From an uncultured Pelagibacteraceae bacterium (lineage in GTDB: Bacteria; Pseudomonadota; Alphaproteobacteria; Pelagibacterales; Pelagibacteraceae), in assembly GCA_902588595.1 (NCBI GenBank), contig CACIPT010000004.1, positions 1 through 57,480 of the forward strand: a DNA stretch of 57,480 nt. Direction: 5' to 3'. Position numbers and translations under genes: made by a program. Under the pieces are notes generated by a model. The model worked only from the letters and a program-made list of their open reading frames with translations. It ran no database searches and was not told the origin of the DNA. Of the stretch, positions 19,637 to 29,312 are shown one piece after another. Position 1 is the stretch's first letter; every line of letters starts with the position of its first letter.

Positions 19637-20614
19637 ATGAAAAAAATAATTAGTTTTATTCTAGGAACTATTGTTGCTCTCAACTTGTCAGTTTCAGTTG
19701 CTAATGCTGCTGCAAACGAAGTTAGGGTTGCATTTTTCTTAGAGTGGGCAACTCCAAACCAAGAAGATAAAGTTAAACAAACTTTTGATAAAGCTTTGGG
19801 TGTGCCAGTAAAATGGACTAACTTTGCAACTGGTGGTGAGATGACAGAAGCTATGTTGTCAGGAGATATTGATATATCTTACTCACAAGGTTTAACACCT
19901 TTCGTAAACGCTGTTAATGCTAAAGCACCTATTAAGCTTGTTGATATTGCAGTTATATACGGAATGGGTGGAACTACTTGCGTTGCTGCTAAAGGTATCG
20001 ATAAAGGAAATGCTGCTTCTAAATTAGACGGTCAAAAAGTTGCTGTTCCTTTAGGAACTATGGCTGACTATGTTTTCAAAGAAACAATGAGAGTTGTAGG
20101 AGCTGATATTTCTAAAATGAAAGTTGTTGATATGAATCCAGAGGATGGATCTGCAGCATTTGTTAACGGTGACGTTGCAATGGCATGTTTATTCGGTGGT
20201 AAATCTATTAAAGCAGCTAAAGAAAAAGGTGCTTCATTACTAACTGTTAAAGAAGCTCAAGATGCTGGTATTGCTGGTATTGATATTACTTCAGTAACTA
20301 ACAAATTCCTAAAAGAAAACCCAGGAATGGTTAGAACTTTCGTTGAAGTAACTCACGAAGCAAATGCTAGATACAATGCTGGAAAATCAGACATGAACGT
20401 AATCGCAAAAGATGCGGCTATGGATCTTGCTGGAACTAAAAAGCAAATGGGTGGATTTGAATTCCCTAATGCAGGAACAATGAAATCTAAGTATCTGAAT
20501 AAAGGTGGTATTCTTATGACTTACCTAGAAGTTATGGGTAATATGTTTGCTACTTCAGAAAACCCAGCTCTTAAAGATTACGCAGCAGTTGTAGATACTA
20601 GTTATCTTCCGTAA
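19637..20614 (+). CDS. tauA: taurine-type ABC transporter substrate-binding protein
   Basis: Signal peptide, NrtA/SsuA/TauA-type sequence (GGEMTEAMLSGDIDISYSQGLTPFVNAV), followed by ATPase and permease. Confidence 0.85.
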   Translation: MKKIISFILGTIVALNLSVSVANAAANEVRVAFFLEWATPNQEDKVKQTFDKALGVPVKWTNFATGGEMTEAMLSGDIDISYSQGLTPFVNAVNAKAPIKLVDIAVIYGMGGTTCVAAKGIDKGNAASKLDGQKVAVPLGTMADYVFKETMRVVGADISKMKVVDMNPEDGSAAFVNGDVAMACLFGGKSIKAAKEKGASLLTVKEAQDAGIAGIDITSVTNKFLKENPGMVRTFVEVTHEANARYNAGKSDMNVIAKDAAMDLAGTKKQMGGFEFPNAGTMKSKYLNKGGILMTYLEVMGNMFATSENPALKDYAAVVDTSYLP

Positions 20615-20640
20615 TTAAGAGTTAAAAATAGAATATTAAA

Positions 20641-20682
20641 TAGGCGCCAATTGAATAAATTGGTGCCTATTTTTTTTGTGAA
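20641..20682 (+). terminator. intrinsic terminator/attenuator hairpin after tauA
   Basis: TAGGCGCCAATT-gaataa-ATTGGTGCCTA followed by TTTTTTTT. Confidence 0.85.
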
Positions 20683-20707
20683 AATTTTAATATAAAGTCC
20701 TATTATT

Positions 20708-21505
20708 ATGAGTGATTTAGTTTCTCAAAATGTAAATATGATTTTCAAATCTCCTAAAGGAGAAACTGTTCATGCACTTAAGGATATAAGTTTTACTTTA
20801 AAAAAAGGTGAACTTTTAACTGTTCTTGGTCCGTCGGGTTGTGGAAAAACTACTTTATTAAATATTGCAGCAGGTTTTCTTCGTCCAACTTCTGGAAATA
20901 TTACTCTTGGTGATAAAGAAATAGATGGACCAGGCGTTGAAAGGGGAATGGTTTTTCAGCAAGGTGCATTGTTTGAATGGTTAACAGTTGCAGAAAACGT
21001 AAACTTTGGTTTGCGAATGAAAAAAGAAGATCCAGTTAAAACTGCAGAAAAAGTTGAAGAATGGCTTGAAATTGTTGGTTTAAAAGGTTTTGGAAATACT
21101 CCTACTTACCAATTATCTGGAGGTATGCAGCAAAGAGTAGCTCTTGCAAGATGTTTAATCAATGATCCAGATTTAATATTAATGGACGAGCCTTTAGGTG
21201 CTCTAGATGCTTTAACTAGAGAAAAAATGCAGTCTCTTGTTTTAAAAATTTGGAAAGAAACAGGAAAAACAATTATTTTAATTACTCACTCAGTTGAAGA
21301 AGCGCTGTTATTAGGTGAACGCGTTTATGTTATGGCTCCTCGGCCTGGAAGAATACACAAAGAATATAAACTTCCTTTTGCCAACATGGGTTTAAACGAA
21401 GATTTAAGAGAAATAAAAAATAACAATGAGTTTGTATCTAAAAGAGAAGAAATTTTATCAATGATTTGGGATATGGAAGAAGAAATAATGGGTAAAGAAA
21501 ATTAA
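20708..21505 (+). CDS. tauB: taurine-type ABC transporter ATP-binding protein
   Basis: Walker A GPSGCGKTTLLNIAAG, signature LSGGMQQRVALARCL, Walker B DLILMDEPLGALD. Confidence 0.87.
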   Translation: MSDLVSQNVNMIFKSPKGETVHALKDISFTLKKGELLTVLGPSGCGKTTLLNIAAGFLRPTSGNITLGDKEIDGPGVERGMVFQQGALFEWLTVAENVNFGLRMKKEDPVKTAEKVEEWLEIVGLKGFGNTPTYQLSGGMQQRVALARCLINDPDLILMDEPLGALDALTREKMQSLVLKIWKETGKTIILITHSVEEALLLGERVYVMAPRPGRIHKEYKLPFANMGLNEDLREIKNNNEFVSKREEILSMIWDMEEEIMGKEN

Positions 21506-21506
21506 A

Positions 21507-23402
21507 ATGATTACTGGAATTATCACTTTTTTAGTTATTTTTGCTGTTATTGGTTCTATTCTTTATGGGCAAAGATTAATCAAAACTGAAAAAAGTGATG
21601 CTGTTTTTGGAAATCCAGAAAGAGCAAAAGGTGGTGTACATTGGGTTATAGTTGGATCTAGTTTTCTTTTACTGTCTTGGCTTTATTATTCTTGGGATAT
21701 AGCAAAAGCATTCTATCCAAAATCCGCCAATGAACTTTGTCAAGTTGCAAAGGTTAATGAGTCATTACTATCATTAAAATATCTTTTCCCAATTGAAGAA
21801 AGGCAGCATAAAAGTACTGCTCTTATTAAACGTGAAAATATTAATATACAAAATAAAATAACAATTATTCAAAATTTACCCGATTTAAAAGATCAAGATA
21901 AAGAATTATTTGTTAAATTACTTAACAAAACTAAAAAAACTATACCTTTATTGACAGATGAAAAACTTTTAGAAAATGATATCAAAAATAAAATTAAAGA
22001 TTTAACTAATAAAATTACTTGGCTAACTGAAGATTTTCAAAAAGTAAGCTACCCCCCAATAAAAAGTATAGAAGAAGAAAATAAAAGAATTGAAGATTTA
22101 AAAAAACAGCTTGGATGGGGTGCAACAGGAATGGAAGTACCTCCTCTTCCAGAAAGCAAAAAAGGTTTAAAATTTCATGCTGCTGCTCAAGAATTAAATG
22201 AAATTAGTGATGAATTTTTTTCATTAAGAAACCACAATCCTGAATATTTAAAATTATTAGAAGAAATTAGAAAAGAAATTAAAGAATATAAAGATGGTTT
22301 GGATGATAGCCAAGAATTAGAAATGACTTACATAAAAGAAATTAAAAAACTTGGACAAAGAATTGAATATGAAAGTGTTTTTCCTCCTACCACTTTAGAT
22401 GAGATGGAAAAATCAATTAGAGAATTTGATGTTGTTCAAAAAAATGAACAAGGAAATTTAATTTATATTGATGCTTTATTGTTTCCTGCGGGAACTATAG
22501 TTGCTAGTGGTCCAACTTGTGCAGAAGATGGTCCAGGTAGATGGCTTCCAAAACCTTCTGATACATTTAGAATTTTTGGAGATCTTTTAAAACCAAGTGT
22601 TGGATTTAAAATGATTCCAATGATTTGGTACGAAATGATGGGAGTAAACAGAATAGTTGGTTTTATATTACCTGACTGGATAGCAGATGTAATGCCAGGT
22701 AAATATCCAGTTCACAGTGCGGACGGAACAGTAAAACCTAACTTTAAAAGTAAAGTTTTAGACGTTGTAACAGGTGATTTTGAAGCATTTAAAATTCCAG
22801 TTCCAACAGGACATATTTGGGATTCATTTTTAAGAGTATTTTTAGGATTAACACTTGGTATTATTTTTGGTGTTCCATTAGGTTTATTTATGGGTCTAAA
22901 TAGATTTGCTAAAGGGTTTTTTGATCCTTTAGTTGAGTTATATAGACCAGTTCCCCCTCTTGCTTGGGCTCCATTAGTTATTACAGTTTTTGGAATTGAT
23001 AACCTTGGAAAAGTATTTTTATTATTTATGGTTTCATTTTCTATTATGATTATTTCAGCAAGAGCTGGTGCATCAGGAACTCAACTTTCAAAAATCCATG
23101 CTGCCCATTCATTGGGGGCTTCTAGATGGCAAATATTAAGGGAAGTTATATTTCCTAATTCATTGCCTGAAATATTAACAGGTGTAAGAGTTGCTGTTGG
23201 TATGTGTTGGGGAACATTAGTTGCAGCAGAATTTTTAGCTGGTACGTCAGGTATTGGATTTGTTGAAAACGTTGCAAGAAAATATATGCAATATGAAGTC
23301 ATTTGGATTACCATTTTCGTTATGGGAATGCTGGGATTATTATTTGATGTTACTATTAGAAAAATAATAGATAAAACTATTCCTTGGAGAGGAAAAGGTT
23401 AA
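21507..23402 (+). CDS. tauC: taurine-type ABC transporter permease with long N-terminal extension
   Basis: C-terminal ~200 aa BPD permease domain (SLGASRWQILREVIFPNSLPEILTGVRVAVG); N-terminus has two TM segments and ~320 aa hydrophilic region. Confidence 0.82.
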   Translation: MITGIITFLVIFAVIGSILYGQRLIKTEKSDAVFGNPERAKGGVHWVIVGSSFLLLSWLYYSWDIAKAFYPKSANELCQVAKVNESLLSLKYLFPIEERQHKSTALIKRENINIQNKITIIQNLPDLKDQDKELFVKLLNKTKKTIPLLTDEKLLENDIKNKIKDLTNKITWLTEDFQKVSYPPIKSIEEENKRIEDLKKQLGWGATGMEVPPLPESKKGLKFHAAAQELNEISDEFFSLRNHNPEYLKLLEEIRKEIKEYKDGLDDSQELEMTYIKEIKKLGQRIEYESVFPPTTLDEMEKSIREFDVVQKNEQGNLIYIDALLFPAGTIVASGPTCAEDGPGRWLPKPSDTFRIFGDLLKPSVGFKMIPMIWYEMMGVNRIVGFILPDWIADVMPGKYPVHSADGTVKPNFKSKVLDVVTGDFEAFKIPVPTGHIWDSFLRVFLGLTLGIIFGVPLGLFMGLNRFAKGFFDPLVELYRPVPPLAWAPLVITVFGIDNLGKVFLLFMVSFSIMIISARAGASGTQLSKIHAAHSLGASRWQILREVIFPNSLPEILTGVRVAVGMCWGTLVAAEFLAGTSGIGFVENVARKYMQYEVIWITIFVMGMLGLLFDVTIRKIIDKTIPWRGKG

Positions 23403-23414
23403 GATTTAATTTAA

Positions 23415-23639
23415 ATGGACAGAAATAAAATCTTAGAATGGTTAGGTGTAATTACAGCAATAATTTATTCATTATTAGTTGCTTTAAATATTGGTGCTGA
23501 ATTTCTTGGATTTACTTTACTTTTAATTTCTGCATTTTTAATTGGTTTATGGGCATATTTTGGTAAGCACAAAGGAATTTTATTATTACAAATATTTTAT
23601 GCTTCTGCTGGAATAATTGGAATGATTAGGTGGTTTTAA
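23415..23639 (+). CDS. small membrane protein
   Basis: 74 aa with several hydrophobic segments; tightly spaced between tauC and the Ldh2-family gene. Confidence 0.6.
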   Translation: MDRNKILEWLGVITAIIYSLLVALNIGAEFLGFTLLLISAFLIGLWAYFGKHKGILLLQIFYASAGIIGMIRWF

Positions 23640-24643
23640 TGAAAAGAAATGAATTAAAAAAACTGATAACAAAAATTCTTATCAAGCATAAATTAAGTAA
23701 AAATCATGCAAATATTTGTGCAGATGCTTTGATAAATGCAGAATTAGTTGGAGCTCATTCCCATGGTTTGTCCAGATTAAAAATGTACTGTGATCGAATA
23801 AACAAAAAAGTAATTAATCCAAAGCCAAAAATTAAAATTAAAAAAATTTCTCATTCTATTTCGCAAATTGATGCAAATAACAGTATCGGTTTTGTTGCCG
23901 CTGATATTGGAATAAAACAAGCAATTCAAAATACAAAAAAAACAGGAATAGGATTAGTTGCAATTAAAAATAGTGGACACTATGGTCTTTCTGGTTATTA
24001 CGCAGAAAAAGCGGTTAAGAAAAATTTAATAGTTTTTTGTTTTACTAATGCACCTCCAGCAATAGCTCCTCATGGAGCAAGAAAAAGTTTATTTGGAACA
24101 AATCCAATATGTTTTGGGACGCCTACATCATCAAAAATTCCTTTTATTTTAGATACATCTGTTTCAGTAATTAATAGAGGTAAAATAAGAGTTGCCGCAA
24201 GAACCGGAAAAAAAATACCAGAAGGAGTTGCTTTAGATAAGTTTGGCAAACCAACCACAGATGCAAAAAAAGCATTAGCGGGTGTTCAATTGCCAATAGC
24301 AGGTTTTAGGGGTTCAGGACTTGCATGGATGGTTGATATATTAAGTGGTGTATTTACTGGAGGTAATCATGGTGGAAAAGTAAAAGATCCTTTTGATGAT
24401 TTTTCAGGTCCTCAAAACATTGGTCATTTATTTATTGTTATGAAGCCTAATCTTTTTGTTGGAAATTATAGCGAAAGAATTAAAGAAAATATTAAAAGAA
24501 TAAAAAGATTACCTAAAATAAAAGGTGTAAAAGAAATTTTATATCCTGGTCAAAGCAAGCTACGTAAATATAAGAAAAATCTTAATAAAAAAATTAATAT
24601 TCCAACAAATATTGCTGGAGATTTAAAAAAATTAAATGCTTAA
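23639..24643 (+). CDS. malate/L-lactate dehydrogenase (Ldh2) family oxidoreductase
   Basis: ALINAELVGAHSHGLSRLKMY, VAIKNSGHYGLSGYYAEKAVKKNLI, GTNPICFGTP; ATG at 23639 overlaps upstream TAA. Confidence 0.85.
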   Translation: MKRNELKKLITKILIKHKLSKNHANICADALINAELVGAHSHGLSRLKMYCDRINKKVINPKPKIKIKKISHSISQIDANNSIGFVAADIGIKQAIQNTKKTGIGLVAIKNSGHYGLSGYYAEKAVKKNLIVFCFTNAPPAIAPHGARKSLFGTNPICFGTPTSSKIPFILDTSVSVINRGKIRVAARTGKKIPEGVALDKFGKPTTDAKKALAGVQLPIAGFRGSGLAWMVDILSGVFTGGNHGGKVKDPFDDFSGPQNIGHLFIVMKPNLFVGNYSERIKENIKRIKRLPKIKGVKEILYPGQSKLRKYKKNLNKKINIPTNIAGDLKKLNA

Positions 24644-25223
24644 TAAGATAGTTTTAACCAATATTTTTAAAAAATTATTGGAAGAAGCAAAAAATTCTTA
24701 TGATGATTTTAATGCTGCAGATGGAAAAATAGGTGATGGTGATTTAGGAGTTACAATTTTGCATGGTTTAGAAGAAGTAAATAATAACATTAATAAATTC
24801 AACGATGATATGGGTGCTAACTTTATGCTTTGCTCACAAGCTTTTGTTAAAAGATCTGGATCTAGTTTTGGTACATTAATTGCTTTTTCATTCATGAATA
24901 TTTCTAAAAATTTAAAAGGAAAAACTGAATGTAGTCATGAAGACATTATTGATATTTTTAAAACAGCATTAAAAACAATACTTGAAAGAGGAAAAACTAG
25001 TTTGGGAGACAAAACTATTGCAGACAGTTTGGATCTAATAATAAAAATGCTTAAAGATAATAAAAATTATTCAAATGTACTTAAATTAGCAACAAAACAG
25101 GCTTTAGACGATTTTAAAGGAAAAAAAATAAGAATAGGGAGAGCAAGAATGTTTGAGGATAAAACAAAAGATTTAGATGACCCAGGTATGCTTGCTCTAA
25201 ATAGGTTAACTGAAGTTTTTTAA
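24636..25223 (+). CDS. dhaL: dihydroxyacetone kinase L-subunit (Dak2) family protein
   Basis: DGKIGDGDLGVTILHGL, GKTSLGDKTIADSLD, GRARMFEDKTKDLDDPGM. Confidence 0.8.
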   Translation: MLNKIVLTNIFKKLLEEAKNSYDDFNAADGKIGDGDLGVTILHGLEEVNNNINKFNDDMGANFMLCSQAFVKRSGSSFGTLIAFSFMNISKNLKGKTECSHEDIIDIFKTALKTILERGKTSLGDKTIADSLDLIIKMLKDNKNYSNVLKLATKQALDDFKGKKIRIGRARMFEDKTKDLDDPGMLALNRLTEVF

Positions 25224-26209
25224 ATTTTAGAAATCCACTCTTTCTTTTTTTCTTCATTTAAAAAAGAAGATTTAAATGAGTTAACAAGTAGTGTTCTTAC
25301 TTCATCTTTTGAAAGATTTAATGCTAGTTGAGTTTCAATTAAATTTTTATTTAAATATCCCCCAAAATAAGCTGGATCATCTGAATTTACCATAACCATT
25401 AATTTTTTATCTAACATTTTCTTTAAATTATGTTCCTTTAATTCATTAAAAACTCTTAATTTTATATTTGAAAGAGGACAAACTGTTAAAGGAATTTGAT
25501 TTTTTGATAACTTCTCAACTAATTTTTTGTCTTTAAGGCATTGAACGCCATGGTCAATTCTTTTTACATTAAGAAGGTTCAAGGCTTCCCACATATATTC
25601 TGGTGGCCCTTCTTCACCTGCATGAGCAACAGTTATAAAGCCATATTCAATAGCTTTTTTAAATAATTTTTCAAATTTACTTGGAGGGTTGCCCGTCTCA
25701 GAAGAATCTAATCCAATTCCATAAATCTTATCTTTGTGAATTAAAGCCTGATCAAAAATTTTAAAACCCTCCTCTTCATCTAAATGCCTTAGAAAACACA
25801 TTATAATTTTAAAACTCAAACCAAATTCTTTTTCAGCTTTTTGAAAGGCTTTATAAATTCCATTTATAACAATATCAAAACTAATTCCTCTCTTGGTATG
25901 GGTCTGGGGGTCAAAAAAAATTTCAGTATGAACTATGTTGTCTTCCTTACATTTTAATACATAAGCCCAAGTAAGTTCAAAAAAATCTTGTTCTTTTATT
26001 AATACTTTTGCTCCTTCGTAATAGGTTTTTAAAAAAGATTCTAAGTTACTAAAATTATATGCTTTTTTAACGTCATCAATGTTTTTAAATGGAATATCAA
26101 TATTATTTCTTTTAGCTAAAGCAAACATTTGCTCAGGTTCGAGAGTTCCTTCTATATGCAAATGCAATTCTGCTTTTGGCGATTTTTTTATAAACTCTAA
26201 TAAACTCAT
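25220..26209 (-). CDS. add: adenosine deaminase family protein
   Basis: PKAELHLHIEGTLEPEQMFALA, VAHAGEEGPPEYMWEAL, RIDHGVQCL, VNSDDPAYFGGYL. Confidence 0.9.
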   Translation of the reverse strand: MSLLEFIKKSPKAELHLHIEGTLEPEQMFALAKRNNIDIPFKNIDDVKKAYNFSNLESFLKTYYEGAKVLIKEQDFFELTWAYVLKCKEDNIVHTEIFFDPQTHTKRGISFDIVINGIYKAFQKAEKEFGLSFKIIMCFLRHLDEEEGFKIFDQALIHKDKIYGIGLDSSETGNPPSKFEKLFKKAIEYGFITVAHAGEEGPPEYMWEALNLLNVKRIDHGVQCLKDKKLVEKLSKNQIPLTVCPLSNIKLRVFNELKEHNLKKMLDKKLMVMVNSDDPAYFGGYLNKNLIETQLALNLSKDEVRTLLVNSFKSSFLNEEKKKEWISKI

Positions 26210-27345
26210 AAAGATTTGGCAAAATCTCTAATATCTTTAACTAATAAATCTGGTTGTTCAAGAGCTGCAAAATGGCCTCCTTTTGGCATTTTAGTCCAAC
26301 GTTGAATATTATAAATTCTTTCAACATAAGATCTTGGAGCCCATTCTAAATATTCTTTTGGAAATAAAGCTGCTGCTGTTGGAACTTTTAAAGGAAGATG
26401 TTCTTTAGGAAGTGCTCTACCGCCCTCTTCTCTTCTTCCATAATAAATCCAGGATGCTGTATTAAATGTTTTTGTTACTAAATAAACCATAATATTTGAT
26501 AATAAAATATCTTTTGAATAAACACTTTCAATGTCTCCATTTTTTATATCAGACCAACCTCTCATTTTTTCAATTATCCATGCAGCAACACCTACTGGGC
26601 TATCCATCATTGCATAACTTAATGTTTGTGGTTTTGTAGCTTGCTGTGTTCTATAACCATCTTCAATTCTTTGTTCTTTTTTAAATCTTTCTTGCCATTC
26701 TTTTTCTTCGGTTGTTTGTGGTCCATCTGGGTGTCGAGTAATTAAAATATTAATATGAATTCCTAACAAATTTTCTGGAAAATCATACGCTAGCCATGTG
26801 CATATTGTTCCTCCAAAATCACCTCCTTGTGAAATATATTTTTTATAGCCTAAAACATTGGCCATTAATGAATTAAATATTGCTGCCATTTTTCTTGGAC
26901 CAATTGGTCTTGAAGGACGTCCTGAAAATCCATAACCAGGTAAAGATGGAACAACGACATCAAAACCATCTTCTTCTTTTCCTCCATATTTTTCAGGATG
27001 AGCCAATTGATCAATAATATGTAAAAATTCTACTATCGATCCAGGCCAACCATGATTTAGCAATAATGGCTTTGGATTAGATCCACTTCCTTTTTCATGA
27101 ATAAAATGAATATCAATTCCATCTATATAGGATTTAAAATTATTAAATTTATTTATTTTTTCTTCTGTTTTTCTCCAATTAAATTTATTAACCCAATAAT
27201 CAGCAAATTCTTTCATGTAATCTAAATTTGTTCCGTAATCCCAACCTCCATCGTCAGGCATCTCGTGCCATTGGTAGTTTTTCACCTTTGAATATATATT
27301 TTGGAGACTTTCTTCTGAGATATCTACTTTAAAAGGTTTTGTCAT
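26206..27345 (-). CDS. epoxide hydrolase-type alpha/beta hydrolase
   Basis: N-terminal EHN-type region (FKVDISEESLQNIYSKVKNYQWHEMPDDGGWDYG), LLNHGWPGSIVEF, ISQGGDFGGTICTWLA. Confidence 0.85.
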   Translation of the reverse strand: MTKPFKVDISEESLQNIYSKVKNYQWHEMPDDGGWDYGTNLDYMKEFADYWVNKFNWRKTEEKINKFNNFKSYIDGIDIHFIHEKGSGSNPKPLLLNHGWPGSIVEFLHIIDQLAHPEKYGGKEEDGFDVVVPSLPGYGFSGRPSRPIGPRKMAAIFNSLMANVLGYKKYISQGGDFGGTICTWLAYDFPENLLGIHINILITRHPDGPQTTEEKEWQERFKKEQRIEDGYRTQQATKPQTLSYAMMDSPVGVAAWIIEKMRGWSDIKNGDIESVYSKDILLSNIMVYLVTKTFNTASWIYYGRREEGGRALPKEHLPLKVPTAAALFPKEYLEWAPRSYVERIYNIQRWTKMPKGGHFAALEQPDLLVKDIRDFAKSL

Positions 27346-27389
27346 TTTACTAGTATATATATTTTTAAATATAAAATATAAAAATAGTT

Positions 27390-28385
27390 ATGAAAAAAAT
27401 AATCAACAATCCAGCTAATTTTGTAGAAGAGTCTATTGATGGACTTATTAAATCTCATCCAGATGTTTATGCTTTAGCTAAAGAGAACAACAGAGTAGTT
27501 ACAAGAGCAAATAAAGCTTCAAATAAAGTTGGAATAGTAACTGGAGGTGGATCTGGTCATTTGCCTGTGTTTACTGGATATGTTGGTGAAGGATTTTTAG
27601 ATGCTTGTGCTATTGGATCCGTATTTGCATCTCCATCTGTAGATCAGATGGTTTCAGCTATAAAAAATGCAGATAATGGTAATGGAGTTTTGTGTATCAT
27701 TGGAAATTATGGTGGTGATGTAATGAATTTTGAAATGGCTTGTGAAATGGTGGAAGCTGAAGGGATTAAAACAAAAAAAGTAATTGTTGCTGATGATATT
27801 GCAAGTGCAAGTGTAGCAGAAAAATCAAAACGTAGAGGAATAGCAGGAATGATATTTGTTTTTAAAGTTGCAGGTGCAATTGCTGAAACTGGCGCATCTC
27901 TTGATGATGTTTTTAAAACTGCAACAGAAGTTAATAATAATATTAGAACTCTTGGTGTAGCTGTTTCACCTTGTATTTTACCTGAAGCTGGAAAACCCAC
28001 TTTTGAAATTAGTGATGATGAAATTGAAATAGGAATGGGTATACATGGAGAACCTGGAATTAAAAGAGAAAAATTAAGACCTGCAAATGATTTAGTTGAC
28101 GATTTATATAATAGAATTATCGATGATTCTAAATTAGCTGCTAATGATAATATTGTAGTTATGATAAATAGCTTGGGTGCTACACCTCTTGAAGAGCTAT
28201 ACATTATATCTAAAAGAGTTAATGAAAATTTATCTAATTCTAAAATAAAAAATATTAAAACTTATGTTGGAAGATACGCAACTTCTATGGAGATGGCAGG
28301 AATGTCAATTACAACATTAAAATTAAATGATAATTTAAAAAAATACCTTCTTGCAAAAAGTGATTGCCCTTTTTGGAATAATTAA
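27390..28385 (+). CDS. dhaK: dihydroxyacetone kinase K-subunit (Dak1) family protein
   Basis: VGIVTGGGSGHLPVFTGYVGEGFLDACAIGSVFASPS, NYGGDVMNFEMA, GMGIHGEPG. Confidence 0.87.
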   Translation: MKKIINNPANFVEESIDGLIKSHPDVYALAKENNRVVTRANKASNKVGIVTGGGSGHLPVFTGYVGEGFLDACAIGSVFASPSVDQMVSAIKNADNGNGVLCIIGNYGGDVMNFEMACEMVEAEGIKTKKVIVADDIASASVAEKSKRRGIAGMIFVFKVAGAIAETGASLDDVFKTATEVNNNIRTLGVAVSPCILPEAGKPTFEISDDEIEIGMGIHGEPGIKREKLRPANDLVDDLYNRIIDDSKLAANDNIVVMINSLGATPLEELYIISKRVNENLSNSKIKNIKTYVGRYATSMEMAGMSITTLKLNDNLKKYLLAKSDCPFWNN

Positions 28386-29230
28386 ACTTTATTTCTTAAA
28401 AAATAAATAAATATAAATCCAGTTATATACATTATTAGTGCATAAGCTGCTGTTGGTATCATGTATACAATTTCATTAGATATTTCGGTAGCAACAAAAA
28501 CTGCCAAAGTTCCATTTTGAAGTCCACATTCAAGTGAAATGCATTTTATTTGTTCTATTCCAGATGTAAAAGTTTTTGCAAGATAATATGCAATAATCAT
28601 CATTGCTATATTTAAAGTTAATACTACTAGACCGGCTTGAGCAAGGTAAGTAGTAATATTTGCTCCTTCTTCAATCCAAATTGCAATAAATACAATTAAA
28701 AATAATATACCTGTAACTTTATCAATAAATGAAATTTTTGAACTTATAAAGTTTTCAGCAAATTTTCTAATAATCATTCCTAATATAACCGGTACTGCAA
28801 CGACTAAAGTCATTTTTAATGCAGTCCCCATTATATTAATATTTTCATTAGCGAAGCTAACTCCCAAAAGATCTGCTGAAGTAAAAACAATTAATGGAAC
28901 TGTTATAATGCTAATGATGCTTATAATCGCTGTTAGCGAAACTGATAAGGCTACGTCTCCTTTTGCAAATTTTGTTAAAACATTTGATGTAATACCACCT
29001 GGTGCCGCTGCAATTATCATCACACCTAAAGCAATTTCTGGTGATGTTCCTAGAACTTTTATTAATGCAAAAGCAACTATTGGTAAAATAATCAGCTGAG
29101 ATACAAAACCTACTAAAAAATCTTTTGGATTTTTTAATACCCTTGTAAAATCTTGGGTTGTTAAGCCTAAACCAAGGCCAAGCATTATTAAAGCTAGCGC
29201 TATTGGTGCTATTTTAGTTACAATTTCCAT
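28382..29230 (-). CDS. bile acid:sodium symporter (BASS) family transporter
   Basis: Polytopic, AAAPGGITSNVLTKFAKGDVALSVSLTAI and SLECGLQNGTLAVFVA motifs. Confidence 0.82.
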   Translation of the reverse strand: MEIVTKIAPIALALIMLGLGLGLTTQDFTRVLKNPKDFLVGFVSQLIILPIVAFALIKVLGTSPEIALGVMIIAAAPGGITSNVLTKFAKGDVALSVSLTAIISIISIITVPLIVFTSADLLGVSFANENINIMGTALKMTLVVAVPVILGMIIRKFAENFISSKISFIDKVTGILFLIVFIAIWIEEGANITTYLAQAGLVVLTLNIAMMIIAYYLAKTFTSGIEQIKCISLECGLQNGTLAVFVATEISNEIVYMIPTAAYALIMYITGFIFIYFLRNKV

Positions 29231-29312
29231 AGTTCCGACACAGTTTTCTACTGTATGTTATTTATTATAATTTACTATAAATTAAATTTATATATACAAA
29301 AAACTAATAAAA

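Noticed and set aside
27707-28204. 165-aa minus-strand ORF inside dhaK
   Set aside because: Antisense shadow of a well-conserved coding sequence.
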